From positions 1-64,000 of the forward strand of contig CAJQOP010000012.1 of the NCBI GenBank assembly GCA_905479945.1: a DNA stretch of 64,000 nt. Direction: 5' to 3'. This stretch comes from an uncultured Glaciecola sp. (GTDB lineage: Bacteria; Pseudomonadota; Gammaproteobacteria; Enterobacterales; Alteromonadaceae). Under the pieces are notes generated by a model, which was given only the letters and a program-made list of their open reading frames with translations, ran no database searches and was not told the origin of the DNA. This document shows positions 9,014 through 17,112 of the stretch, piece by piece. How positions within the stretch are numbered: the stretch's first letter is position 1; every line of letters begins with the position of its first letter. Both the position numbers and the translations under genes were made by a program.

Positions 9014-10045
9014 TTGAATGGTGTTTTAGTGATAACGATAAATAAGAAAGTTAAAGAAGTTCATAATTGCCAACCCGGCGATATTCCTGAATTTGTCTTA
9101 TCCTCATCGCAGCCGCTCATTCTTAAAGGTTTTGCCGACAAATGGCCAGTGGTGATCGCAGGTAAAGAGTCGCCACAAAATGCGGCAGAGTATTTGCGTG
9201 ATTTTTATTCTGATATACCGATAAACGTCTATTACAGCGAGCCGGAAAATAAAGGGCGCGTATTTTATAATGAAGAGATGACGGGGTTTAATTTTGTCAG
9301 TTCAAAAGCTAACCTGAATCAGGTACTTGATAAGCTATTAGTGCATGCTGATGACCCAAAGCCCCCTACAATGTATATAGGTTCTACAGAAATCAATAAA
9401 TGGTTTCCTAGATTCAATGAAGAGAATAATGCGTCGATAGATCACCTTAAGCCATTAACCACTATATGGATAGGCAACCGCAGCAAAATAGCCGCACACT
9501 ATGATTTTCCCAATAACTTGGCTTGTTGTGCTGTAGGGAGACGAAAGTTCACGCTATTTCCGCCAGAACAAATTTCCAATCTGTACGTGGGGCCAATGGA
9601 GTTTTCGCCCGGTGGACAAGATATTAGCCTAGTAGATTTTGACGAGCCTGACCTAATTAAACACCCAAAATTTGAACAGGCACTAGCAGCTGCTCAGGTG
9701 GCTCACCTGGAAGCTGGAGACGCACTTTTTATGCCCAGTATGTGGTGGCATCATGTTGAAAGCTTAGATGCCCTTGGTGTCTTAGTCACTCACTGGTGGC
9801 GTGACAGTCCTGCTTTTATGGGGCGGCCAAACAGCGCATTGATGCTAGCTATGCTGAGTCTGCGTGATTTACCGCTGGCACAGCGACAAGCCTGGAAAGC
9901 CCATTTCGACTATTATATTTTCGATCATGATGAAGAAAATTTTGAACATATTGCTGACGTAGCTAAGGGCGTATTGTCAAAGCCACACGATGAATTAGCG
10001 GCTAGAAAGTTACGCGCTGAGCTGTTTAATAAATTAAAACAGTAA
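9014..10045 (+). CDS. Cupin-8/JmjC-like Fe(II)/2-oxoglutarate oxygenase
   Basis: Up to 343 residues with the JmjC-type double-stranded beta-helix (about 140-260). The iron ligands read as H162 and D164 (AAHYDFP) and H246 (SMWWHHVE). K178 in GRRKFTLFPP fits the 2-oxoglutarate lysine. The family includes protein and small-molecule hydroxylases. The position between two halogenases and next to SapC suggests modification of the same target, which is inference. The start is uncertain: the longest frame begins at TTG 9014, and GTG at 9029 (VITINKKVKEVHN) is a reasonable alternative; neither has a strong Shine-Dalgarno sequence. There is no signal peptide, so it is cytoplasmic. Confidence 0.87.
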   Translation: MNGVLVITINKKVKEVHNCQPGDIPEFVLSSSQPLILKGFADKWPVVIAGKESPQNAAEYLRDFYSDIPINVYYSEPENKGRVFYNEEMTGFNFVSSKANLNQVLDKLLVHADDPKPPTMYIGSTEINKWFPRFNEENNASIDHLKPLTTIWIGNRSKIAAHYDFPNNLACCAVGRRKFTLFPPEQISNLYVGPMEFSPGGQDISLVDFDEPDLIKHPKFEQALAAAQVAHLEAGDALFMPSMWWHHVESLDALGVLVTHWWRDSPAFMGRPNSALMLAMLSLRDLPLAQRQAWKAHFDYYIFDHDEENFEHIADVAKGVLSKPHDELAARKLRAELFNKLKQ

Positions 10046-10128
10046 TTCATACATGATTTATTCACGATTCATACGTAATTTATTATTTCATCAGATCAAA
10101 CATTTACGTTAATTACTAAGGTTACATT

Positions 10129-11628
10129 TTGAAAGCACAAGATAGAAAAATCAAAAAGGTAGTTATTGCTGGAGGCGGCACTGCGGGATGGATGGCCGCT
10201 GCATCATTTGCAAAGTTGATAGGTAAAAACCTAGAGATTGTGCTGGTGGAATCTGATGAAATTCCAACTGTGGGTGTAGGGGAAGCCACCATTCCAACAC
10301 TGCATATTTTTCATCAGTTGTTAGGCATCGGTGAACAAGAGTTTATGGCGGCTACTAACGCTACCTTTAAACTGGGTATTTCCTTTGAAAATTGGCGCGA
10401 TGTTAACAAAGACTATCTTCATTCTTTCGGGTTTTTAGGACAAGGTTGCTGGGCTGCTGGCTTTCAACATTTCTGGTTAAAAGGACGCAAACGTGGCATA
10501 GCCTCTGAAATTGGCGATTATGTGCCAGAGCACTTAGGTGCCAGAGAAGGTAAGTTCGCAGTGTTAGCTGGGCAAGAGTTAAATCATGCCTATCACCTTG
10601 ATGCTGGTCTCTATGCTAAATTTTTGAGAAAAATAGCTGAAAAACATGGAGCCTTAAGAATTGAGGGTAAAATCGATAAGGTCACCTTGGACGAAGATTC
10701 AGGTTACATTGATTCACTTACGCTTGCTTCGGGTAAGGTAATTGAAGGCGATTTATTCATTGATTGTACCGGCTTCAAAGGCTTGTTAATTGAGGAAGCT
10801 TTGCATACTGGTTATGATGACTGGAGTCACGTATTACCGTGTGACAGCGCCATAGCAGTGCAGACCAAAACAGTTGGCAATCCAGTGCCTTATACGCGCG
10901 CAATCGCAAGAGATGCTGGTTGGCAATGGCGTATTCCATTGCAAAATCGAACTGGTAATGGCTTCGTTTTTTGTAGTAAATATATGTCAGACGATGAAGC
11001 TAAAAAAGTATTGCTAGAGAATATTGAAGGTGAGCGCTTGAATGAGCCACGTGTCATAAAATTTAAGACTGGCCAGCGCAGAAAGCATTGGAATAAAAAC
11101 TGTATAGCAATGGGCCTTTCATCGGGATTCATTGAACCTTTAGAATCTACAGGTATTCACCTGTTTCAAAGGGCAATTGTACGTTTATTGTTAATGTTTC
11201 CTTCACAAGGTATCAAGCAGTCAGATATAGAAGAATATAACGTTCAAACAAAAGAAGAAGCGGAAAACATTAAAGACTTCATTATTCTTCATTATCATTT
11301 GACCGAACGAAAAGACACCCCGTTTTGGCGATACTGCAGCAGCATGGATGTGCCTGACAGCCTTAAGCATCGTATGACTCTATTCAAAGAAAGTGGGCAG
11401 GTATTTAAAAAAGACGAAGAGTTATTTGGCGAAACCTCTTGGATACAAGTGATGATGGGGCAAGGGCTGATGCCAGAGCAATATCATCCTATTGTCGATA
11501 TGATGGGGGACGATGAATTACGTGATTTCTTAGATAACATTAAATCTGCGGTTAAACGAAGAGTCCAAAATTGGCCAGATAGCAATGATTTTATTAAGCA
11601 TTATTGCCCATCGAGTGTGAAGACATAA
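10129..11628 (+). CDS. Flavin-dependent tryptophan halogenase family protein (copy 2)
   Basis: A 499-residue halogenase with all canonical motifs: AGGGTAGW (14-21), GVGEATIP (49-56), the catalytic-lysine region ATFKLGI (K81), a perfect WxWxIP as WQWRIP (265-270), and EPLEST (336-341). It is only moderately similar to copy 1, so the two are diverged paralogues rather than a recent duplication. The start is TTG (10129-10131), supported by AAGG at 10118-10121 about 7 bases upstream; no in-frame ATG precedes the GGG motif. It follows the cupin-8 gene by 83 bases. The substrate is unknown; free tryptophan, a peptide or an imported ligand are all possible. Confidence 0.9.
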   Translation: MKAQDRKIKKVVIAGGGTAGWMAAASFAKLIGKNLEIVLVESDEIPTVGVGEATIPTLHIFHQLLGIGEQEFMAATNATFKLGISFENWRDVNKDYLHSFGFLGQGCWAAGFQHFWLKGRKRGIASEIGDYVPEHLGAREGKFAVLAGQELNHAYHLDAGLYAKFLRKIAEKHGALRIEGKIDKVTLDEDSGYIDSLTLASGKVIEGDLFIDCTGFKGLLIEEALHTGYDDWSHVLPCDSAIAVQTKTVGNPVPYTRAIARDAGWQWRIPLQNRTGNGFVFCSKYMSDDEAKKVLLENIEGERLNEPRVIKFKTGQRRKHWNKNCIAMGLSSGFIEPLESTGIHLFQRAIVRLLLMFPSQGIKQSDIEEYNVQTKEEAENIKDFIILHYHLTERKDTPFWRYCSSMDVPDSLKHRMTLFKESGQVFKKDEELFGETSWIQVMMGQGLMPEQYHPIVDMMGDDELRDFLDNIKSAVKRRVQNWPDSNDFIKHYCPSSVKT

Positions 11629-11700
11629 TTTTCTACATTATCGAGGGGCAATATTTAAACGGCTTCATCCCAATTATTTTATCTAGGATCTAAGTAACGC

Positions 11701-12420
11701 ATGCAAGAACATGAGCCAAGGTTTCTAATTACTCCTAATATAAAAGCTGAAATCATTCAGATAGGAACAGAAAAAACACCGATTATCATAATCGATGATC
11801 TTGCCGTCGATAATGCAGATGTTATCGACTATGCGTGTAGCAAAAGCAACTTTTCTAATGATGTTTCTACTTTCTATCCTGGTATGCGTGCGCCGCTGCC
11901 GCAACCTTATGTCATAACTGTTCTGCAAGCGGTCTATCGTGGGATTTGCCAAGTTTACCAAGTGCCAATTGAATTGAAGCTTGTACCCCTGAATCAGAGT
12001 TACTCGTTACTCACCAAGACGGAAGATGAATTGCACTTCTTACAATGTATGCCGCACTTCGATACCAGCAAACCCTACCATTTCGCAGTTTTACATTATT
12101 TGAACCCAGGAGAACATGGAAACACAGGTTTTTTCCGGCATATTCCAACGGGCTATGAAAGGATAAGTGAAAGCCGGAGTGAACACTATGTTGCCTCAGC
12201 TAAGGAATTTATCGCAAAAAATGGTGACCCAAGACAGAGTTATGTAACCAGCTCAGATGGGCATTATGAGCTTTACCATGAGGTCGAGTATAAACCTAAC
12301 CGCCTAGTTATTTACCCAGGAAACTTGTTACATTCGACTATTGTTTGTATCGATACGGACATTGATCCAGAGCCAGAAACCGGCCGCTTAACAGCAAATA
12401 TGTTTATTGATTTTCAGTGA
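11701..12420 (+). CDS. DUF6445 family protein, putative Fe(II)/2OG oxygenase
   Basis: A 239-residue protein that I recognise as DUF6445, a companion of TonB/halogenase clusters with no established function. The sequence contains an HxD (H119-F-D121 in CMPHFDTSKP), a distal H211 in YPGNLLHSTIV, and R229 in GRLTANMF 18 residues later. That is the order and spacing of the facial triad plus 2-oxoglutarate arginine of prolyl-4-hydroxylase-type oxygenases. LHYLNPGEHGNTGFFRH also resembles that fold. There is no signal peptide. It is the last gene of the + strand series, 72 bases after halogenase 2, and converges on the GH3 gene. The oxygenase assignment is inference from motifs. Confidence 0.72.
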   Translation: MQEHEPRFLITPNIKAEIIQIGTEKTPIIIIDDLAVDNADVIDYACSKSNFSNDVSTFYPGMRAPLPQPYVITVLQAVYRGICQVYQVPIELKLVPLNQSYSLLTKTEDELHFLQCMPHFDTSKPYHFAVLHYLNPGEHGNTGFFRHIPTGYERISESRSEHYVASAKEFIAKNGDPRQSYVTSSDGHYELYHEVEYKPNRLVIYPGNLLHSTIVCIDTDIDPEPETGRLTANMFIDFQ

Positions 12421-12489
12421 GTGAATAAGCCGTAAGTAAAAACCACTGCTTTCCACTGCATCGGTCGCTCTCTTTTTTAGGGGGACGCA

Positions 12490-12499
12490 CCCCCCCCCC
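12490..12499. repeat. Ten-base C homopolymer between convergent genes
   Basis: A run of ten C lies between the stops of the DUF6445 gene and the GH3 gene, facing a GGGGG at 12480-12484. The two could form a short GC hairpin, but no T-run follows in either direction, so it is not a standard terminator. The length is prone to sequencing and replication slippage. Confidence 0.6.
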
Positions 12500-12513
12500 A
12501 GAGCAATAACGGT

Positions 12514-14349
12514 TTAATATTCATTCAAACCAAAACCAATTGGATATAGTGCATTTTTTGCATCTGGCGCTAAGGGCAGGTCTTCATATTGGTCAGGCCA
12601 CGATGTTGGCAACTTCCCAAGAGGTTTAAATCCGTTAGCCCCGAATAGAAAATCTGCAAGCCCTGCGCCTTCAGAGCCAGGCAACCACGCTGCAATAAAT
12701 GCATCACTTTGCTCAATAGTGTCGGTAACCGTCATCGCTCGTCCTGAAATCAATACTACGATGACCTGTTTACCAAGGTTTTTGCATTGTGAAAGCATCT
12801 TGTTTTGGGTTTCAGTCAAGTTCAGGTTGGTTGAATCGCCCTTAAACTCCGCGTACGGTAATTCACCTACCACGGCAACCACTTTGCTGGCCTGCATGTC
12901 TTCGGTACAACCAGTTGGATAATATTGCGCCTCAGGGGCAAACCCATGGATACCGTCCAATATTGTTGTGGCACCTGCGTAACTGTGATTCTGGCCTTGC
13001 CAATGAATAGACCATCCTCCGCTTTGCAGCCCACTGTTGTTTGCATGTTTGCCAATCACAGCTATTTTGTCTGTGGATTTAAGGGGCAATACGTTTGCTT
13101 CGGACTTTAGTAAAACAAGGGACTCTCGCACTGCTTGTCTTGCAACTTCACGATGTTGAGTAGAACCAACTAATGCTGAAAGCTCTTTTTTTACAAAAGG
13201 GTCTTTAAATAAACCGAGATCAAATTTTAACCCTAATATACGCCTCACTGCATCGTCTATTCGTGCCATGCTAACAGTACCATCAAGCACAGTGGCTTTA
13301 AGTTTTGCCATAAACTCATCATGGTTAGCAGGCTGCATTGCGATATCAATACCTGCATTAATTACTGTGTAAGGTTCCCCCCAGCGAGTTCCACCTAGCC
13401 AATCAGTTACAACTACGCCATCAAATCCAAGCTGACCTTTCAATACGTCTTGAACCAAGTATTCATTTTGGTGCATGTTGGTGCCATTTACTGAGTTAAA
13501 CCCTACCATTATGGAAGCAATGCCTTGATCCACCGCGGCCTGATATGGCGGCAAAAACCTTTCTCTTAATGTTTGCTCATCAATAATAGCGTTACCGCCT
13601 TCTATACCGCCTTGAGTCGCTCCATCACCTAGGTAATGTTTGGCAGTAGCCGCTATGGTATCGCGCTGCGCTAAGTCAGCACCTTGATGGCCCTGTATAG
13701 AGGCAATAAGCGCTTTGGTGGTGACATTTGCATCTTCAGAAAAGCCCTCATAAACCCGCCCCCAGTGTTCATGTTCTGGCATGGCAATAACCGGCGAGAA
13801 CGTCCAGTTGAAACCGGTTCCTGCAGTTTCGATAGCGGTGATTTCAGCAGCGCGACGAATTAAATCATAATTGCGAGTTGCGCCCATGCCCAGATTGTGA
13901 GGAAAGATAACGGCCCCTTCAAACGTATTTTGCCCATGAATTGCATCAACAGCTATGAGCAGTGGAATACCTAGCCGAGTTTTTAAAGCGTGGGTTTGGA
14001 AAGTATCGAACGTTGTTACCCAATCACTTACTTTAGGGCCTGGGGTCGGCCCTTCGGTATGGATGATTGAGCCAATTTTTCTATCTTGAATAATTTCGGG
14101 AGAAACACTATTGTGCCAAACGGACTGCGTCATTTGCCCAATCTTTTCATCTAAGGTCATCTCTTCTATGAAAGCGTTTATTATCGCCTCTTTGCTATCG
14201 TATTCACAGATGTCTATCTTAGCGCTACCCCAAATACACTGCACATCAATTGTGTTTATTGGCGCGGCAGTGTTTTGCACGGCACAGGCCTGAATCAATA
14301 TAAGGCAAACGAAGAAATAAAGAAGGTGTTTAAACGTAAATTTGGTCAC
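12514..14349 (-). CDS. Glycoside hydrolase family 3 beta-glucosidase/exo-glucanase lipoprotein
   Basis: A 611-residue GH3 enzyme that removes terminal beta-linked glucose from oligosaccharides. The N-terminal signal ends in a lipobox LIQAC (C22), so it is probably a membrane-anchored periplasmic lipoprotein. The (beta/alpha)8 domain (about 50-375) carries the nucleophile D316 in VVVTDW and substrate-side motifs KHYLGDG and HEHWGRVYEG. The alpha/beta sandwich carries the acid/base candidate E501 in PYAEFKGD, matching the barley exohydrolase ETKGD loop. The length equals the barley ExoI type without the C-terminal FnIII domain. It converges with the TonB/halogenase cluster, so it may act on the imported sugar; this is context only. 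Confidence 0.92.
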   Translation of the reverse strand: MTKFTFKHLLYFFVCLILIQACAVQNTAAPINTIDVQCIWGSAKIDICEYDSKEAIINAFIEEMTLDEKIGQMTQSVWHNSVSPEIIQDRKIGSIIHTEGPTPGPKVSDWVTTFDTFQTHALKTRLGIPLLIAVDAIHGQNTFEGAVIFPHNLGMGATRNYDLIRRAAEITAIETAGTGFNWTFSPVIAMPEHEHWGRVYEGFSEDANVTTKALIASIQGHQGADLAQRDTIAATAKHYLGDGATQGGIEGGNAIIDEQTLRERFLPPYQAAVDQGIASIMVGFNSVNGTNMHQNEYLVQDVLKGQLGFDGVVVTDWLGGTRWGEPYTVINAGIDIAMQPANHDEFMAKLKATVLDGTVSMARIDDAVRRILGLKFDLGLFKDPFVKKELSALVGSTQHREVARQAVRESLVLLKSEANVLPLKSTDKIAVIGKHANNSGLQSGGWSIHWQGQNHSYAGATTILDGIHGFAPEAQYYPTGCTEDMQASKVVAVVGELPYAEFKGDSTNLNLTETQNKMLSQCKNLGKQVIVVLISGRAMTVTDTIEQSDAFIAAWLPGSEGAGLADFLFGANGFKPLGKLPTSWPDQYEDLPLAPDAKNALYPIGFGLNEY

Positions 14350-14683
14350 AATAATAGCTGCTCACAGTATGGTCTTTTTCTACACCCGATATTACACAAG
14401 CAAAGGGGGCGCGTTAAGGATTTTCTTTTTACTTATGCTGTATCTCTAGTCTCAGAATTGTTCGCAAAAGCACGCAAATAAATCGCTCTGGAATATTTTG
14501 AATAAGCTTAGGTGTATTTCTTTCAGCGGGGCTAGATTAAAAAGCTAGACGGTATCTTTGCTCCAAACAAACCTTTTTATATTGACGCTTGTTCGGGTAA
14601 TTGTTTTCAAAAGAGATTAGTTAAATTAGCGTTAGGAAGGCCAATTAAGGATTTACCCTCAATTCGCCCTCAAGTTTCACCGT
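14350..14683. other. Intergenic region upstream of the GH3 gene
   Basis: 334 bases between the GH3 start and the stop of the YkvA-like gene, both on the - strand. It should contain the GH3 promoter. I see no convincing small ORF, strong hairpin or clear operator. Confidence 0.5.
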
Positions 14684-15235
14684 CTACATTATTCTTGAGA
14701 ACAAGCGTCTAGTGCCACCGGTGCTGCGATTGCGGCGTATACCAGAGCGAAGTTCGCTTCTTTTCCCGGCTAACCAAGTGTCTCTATTCACATTCGCTTG
14801 CTCACCACGACGATTCTCTTCAGTTTTTCTAAAACTACAAAACTGTCTGTAAGCGTCTAAATCTTGTGACAATTCCTGGATAACTAATTCAATCATTATT
14901 GCATCGTCCACATAACCTAGGCCTGGGATATTGTCTGGAACTAGATCGTCCGGCTCAGTGAAATATGCTAATGATGTCAGAATTTCATTCTTTTCATCTT
15001 CAGGCATTTGCCACTCTGGATCTTCTAATGCCGATATGAGTGTTTCTAACGAGTTTAGTCTTTGCTTAACAAAATCAGGCAAATTAGCTTGCTCCATTTC
15101 TGCACAAACTACGCGTGCCTTTGCCAACACTTCGGCTGGCGGATACTCACTCGCTTTTTGCATAGCTGCTTTCATCATCAATCTAAAATGATCTAGATCG
15201 GTGTCAGAAAGTTCGAAACTAATTTTTATAGACAT
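14684..15235 (-). CDS. YkvA-like (DUF1232) domain protein
   Basis: A 183-residue protein whose middle part (about 85-125, ILTSLAYFTEPDDLVPDNIP then GYVDDAIMIELVI) matches the DUF1232/YkvA motif, in which a D-x-IPD-like loop precedes G(Y/F)xDD. The N-terminus (FELSDTDLDHFRLMM) is a helical extension typical of the gammaproteobacterial version, and the C-terminus is Arg-rich. No signal peptide or membrane segment is seen. Function is unknown. It is a single gene, with AAGGA-like bases upstream of its ATG. Family membership is fairly safe; biological role cannot be inferred from its neighbours. Confidence 0.75.
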   Translation of the reverse strand: MSIKISFELSDTDLDHFRLMMKAAMQKASEYPPAEVLAKARVVCAEMEQANLPDFVKQRLNSLETLISALEDPEWQMPEDEKNEILTSLAYFTEPDDLVPDNIPGLGYVDDAIMIELVIQELSQDLDAYRQFCSFRKTEENRRGEQANVNRDTWLAGKRSELRSGIRRNRSTGGTRRLFSRIM

Positions 15236-15529
15236 TACGGCAATCCTTTTTTTGTTATTAAGCCTCTACATTAATGAACAGTCGAGAGTCTGTCAATTTC
15301 GCTGTTGAATTATCTTGTATATTCCTTATGTCATTATAGTGAATTGCGCGCTTTTATGTGTCGGAGGCTTGCTATACGAAGGATGCGCCTTACAAATCAC
15401 ATAAGCTCGAAAAGTCACCTATTTATTAATATATTTACTAATATCAATGTTGAAAATGCTTTTTAATATAGGGCTTACTAGGAAATTTGCTTAAATCACT
15501 AGTTACCTATAGCTGATTGTGACAAATTT

Positions 15530-16807
15530 TTATAAATCTGTTAGCCCCCAAACTAAGGCTATTATTGCAGTAATACTGATGAGCGTGCTATAAGCTATAC
15601 CAACCATAAGGTACTTAATTGCAGTCAAGATATAGCTTTGTTTATAGACACGCTTTTGCATGATGAATAAATAAATAGGTATCCACGCTAAAATGCAATT
15701 AGATAAAACATTTATTGGCGTATCTAGCCATTGCCAATTGATGCTTATTTGGTTTTGCAGTATTTCTATAATTTCAAGCAATAATATAATAATAAAAACA
15801 AAGCTATGGCTATGCAAAGCAACGGTTAAATGCTCCATATAGAGCCGTTTGGAAAAAAGATTCATAATCTTTAATAAAGCGGCAAATAATGGCAGAAGTA
15901 CAAACATCAATTGTGGCAGCTTACTGATTACTTCTTCTAATAATGGGCGGATATCGCCTTGAAGCACTTTCGAGGCTTTCTCTTCTAACTGTGTAACGAA
16001 ATCGTTCAGGATGACATTTTTTTCTGGCGATAAAAATGGAAGAGATAGGCCGCCATCGAGGTTACTGCCAATTGACAGTAAATTTACGGATTCTCCATTT
16101 CTCAGCCTAACTAGTTGCTGGCTTAAATTGGTGTACTGCTCTTGATAGCTTGGTTCTAATGCTTGGCCTGATTTGATTCGCCGAAACTCTAAGCCAACGA
16201 GCTCTCGGGCAACAGCTTTCAGCAGTCTGTTACTTCCAATAGTAATATCGGTTTTATAAAGATTATATTTTGCTATTTCTTGCTTAAGTAATATCAGTGC
16301 TTCTGACGGCTCTTGATTCTCTTGAGCTAAGAGCAAGTCCTGTTGTTGTTCTAACACACTGATGTGATTAGTGATTAGACTTATCGTATTTTTATCATTA
16401 CTAAAGTCAGTAATACTGGTGTTTTCACTGATTGCAAAAAATTTTAAGGTTATGAAAAAGATGATACTGATAAAAAAATATAATCTTAAGGGTGGCACAT
16501 AATGCACTCTTCGGCCAAGTATGTATTCATTGGTAAGAAATCCTGGACGGATTACTAACGGCCAAAGGGTGCGGCTTGCCCGCGAGTCGAAACTGAAGAT
16601 ATCGTCAAGTAAATGCAACATCACTAACCAGAAGTACTTTATCGTAGACTCTGAGTTTTGCCCACATTGAGCGCAATACGGACCATTCAGTTGTTCTTTG
16701 CAATTACTACAAGTTGATTGTTCTGTATTCTCTGCATTCCTTGCATCTTTTGCGTCATCTACAGACTCCACAATTAATTGCGAATCTTTTGTTTCTGTGT
16801 TCGCCAT
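15530..16807 (-). CDS. DUF3667-like zinc-ribbon integral membrane protein
   Basis: A 425-residue protein. A short acidic N-terminus is followed by a CxxC-x8-CxxC zinc ribbon (C33, C36, C45, C48; CSNCKEQLNGPYCAQCGQ). Next comes the family signature with DDIFSFDSRASRTLWPLVIRP and PGFLTNEYILGRRVHYVPPL, then a first membrane segment near 118-136. A large soluble loop (about 140-300) precedes three to four C-terminal membrane helices. I recognise this as the DUF3667/DUF3329-like membrane family of alteromonads; it has no known function. It is monocistronic, and transcription diverges from the DUF3089 gene. The long non-membrane insert with coiled-coil-like Gln/Leu content is notable. Confidence 0.7.
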   Translation of the reverse strand: MANTETKDSQLIVESVDDAKDARNAENTEQSTCSNCKEQLNGPYCAQCGQNSESTIKYFWLVMLHLLDDIFSFDSRASRTLWPLVIRPGFLTNEYILGRRVHYVPPLRLYFFISIIFFITLKFFAISENTSITDFSNDKNTISLITNHISVLEQQQDLLLAQENQEPSEALILLKQEIAKYNLYKTDITIGSNRLLKAVARELVGLEFRRIKSGQALEPSYQEQYTNLSQQLVRLRNGESVNLLSIGSNLDGGLSLPFLSPEKNVILNDFVTQLEEKASKVLQGDIRPLLEEVISKLPQLMFVLLPLFAALLKIMNLFSKRLYMEHLTVALHSHSFVFIIILLLEIIEILQNQISINWQWLDTPINVLSNCILAWIPIYLFIMQKRVYKQSYILTAIKYLMVGIAYSTLISITAIIALVWGLTDL

Positions 16808-17112
16808 AATGATATAAACACCCGAGTAATATATGCTCCAAACCTTCTTTGTATCAAAACGAAAATCGAATAATTACAGTAATTTATTCGAATTCGTTGT
16901 TTTATTATTCAACAAAAAGTCGTTGATTCATACTGTTAAACAAAAGAATTAAATTGTGCGTGCTGGTGGATGAGGGCAAATATTAATTCTTTCAACATTA
17001 ATGTTGCCCAAAACTCTCGCGTTTCAGTCTTATAATTTACAGATGTATAATTTGCCTAAGGTTTTATAAAACGCCATACTTAGACCTAAGGTAATTTGCT
17101 TGAGAAGTAGAA
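16808..17112. other. Divergent intergenic region
   Basis: 305 bases between the divergent DUF3667 and DUF3089 genes, AT-rich, expected to hold both promoters. A CCTAAGGT word occurs twice, near 17056 and 17092. No small gene or clear operator was seen. Confidence 0.45.

Noticed and set aside
12480-12513. GGGGG/CCCCC hairpin as a terminator for the converging genes
   Set aside because: No T-run follows the hairpin in either direction.
15353-15480. Possible small ORF starting at ATG near 15356
   Set aside because: About 35 codons with no ribosome site and no recognisable feature.
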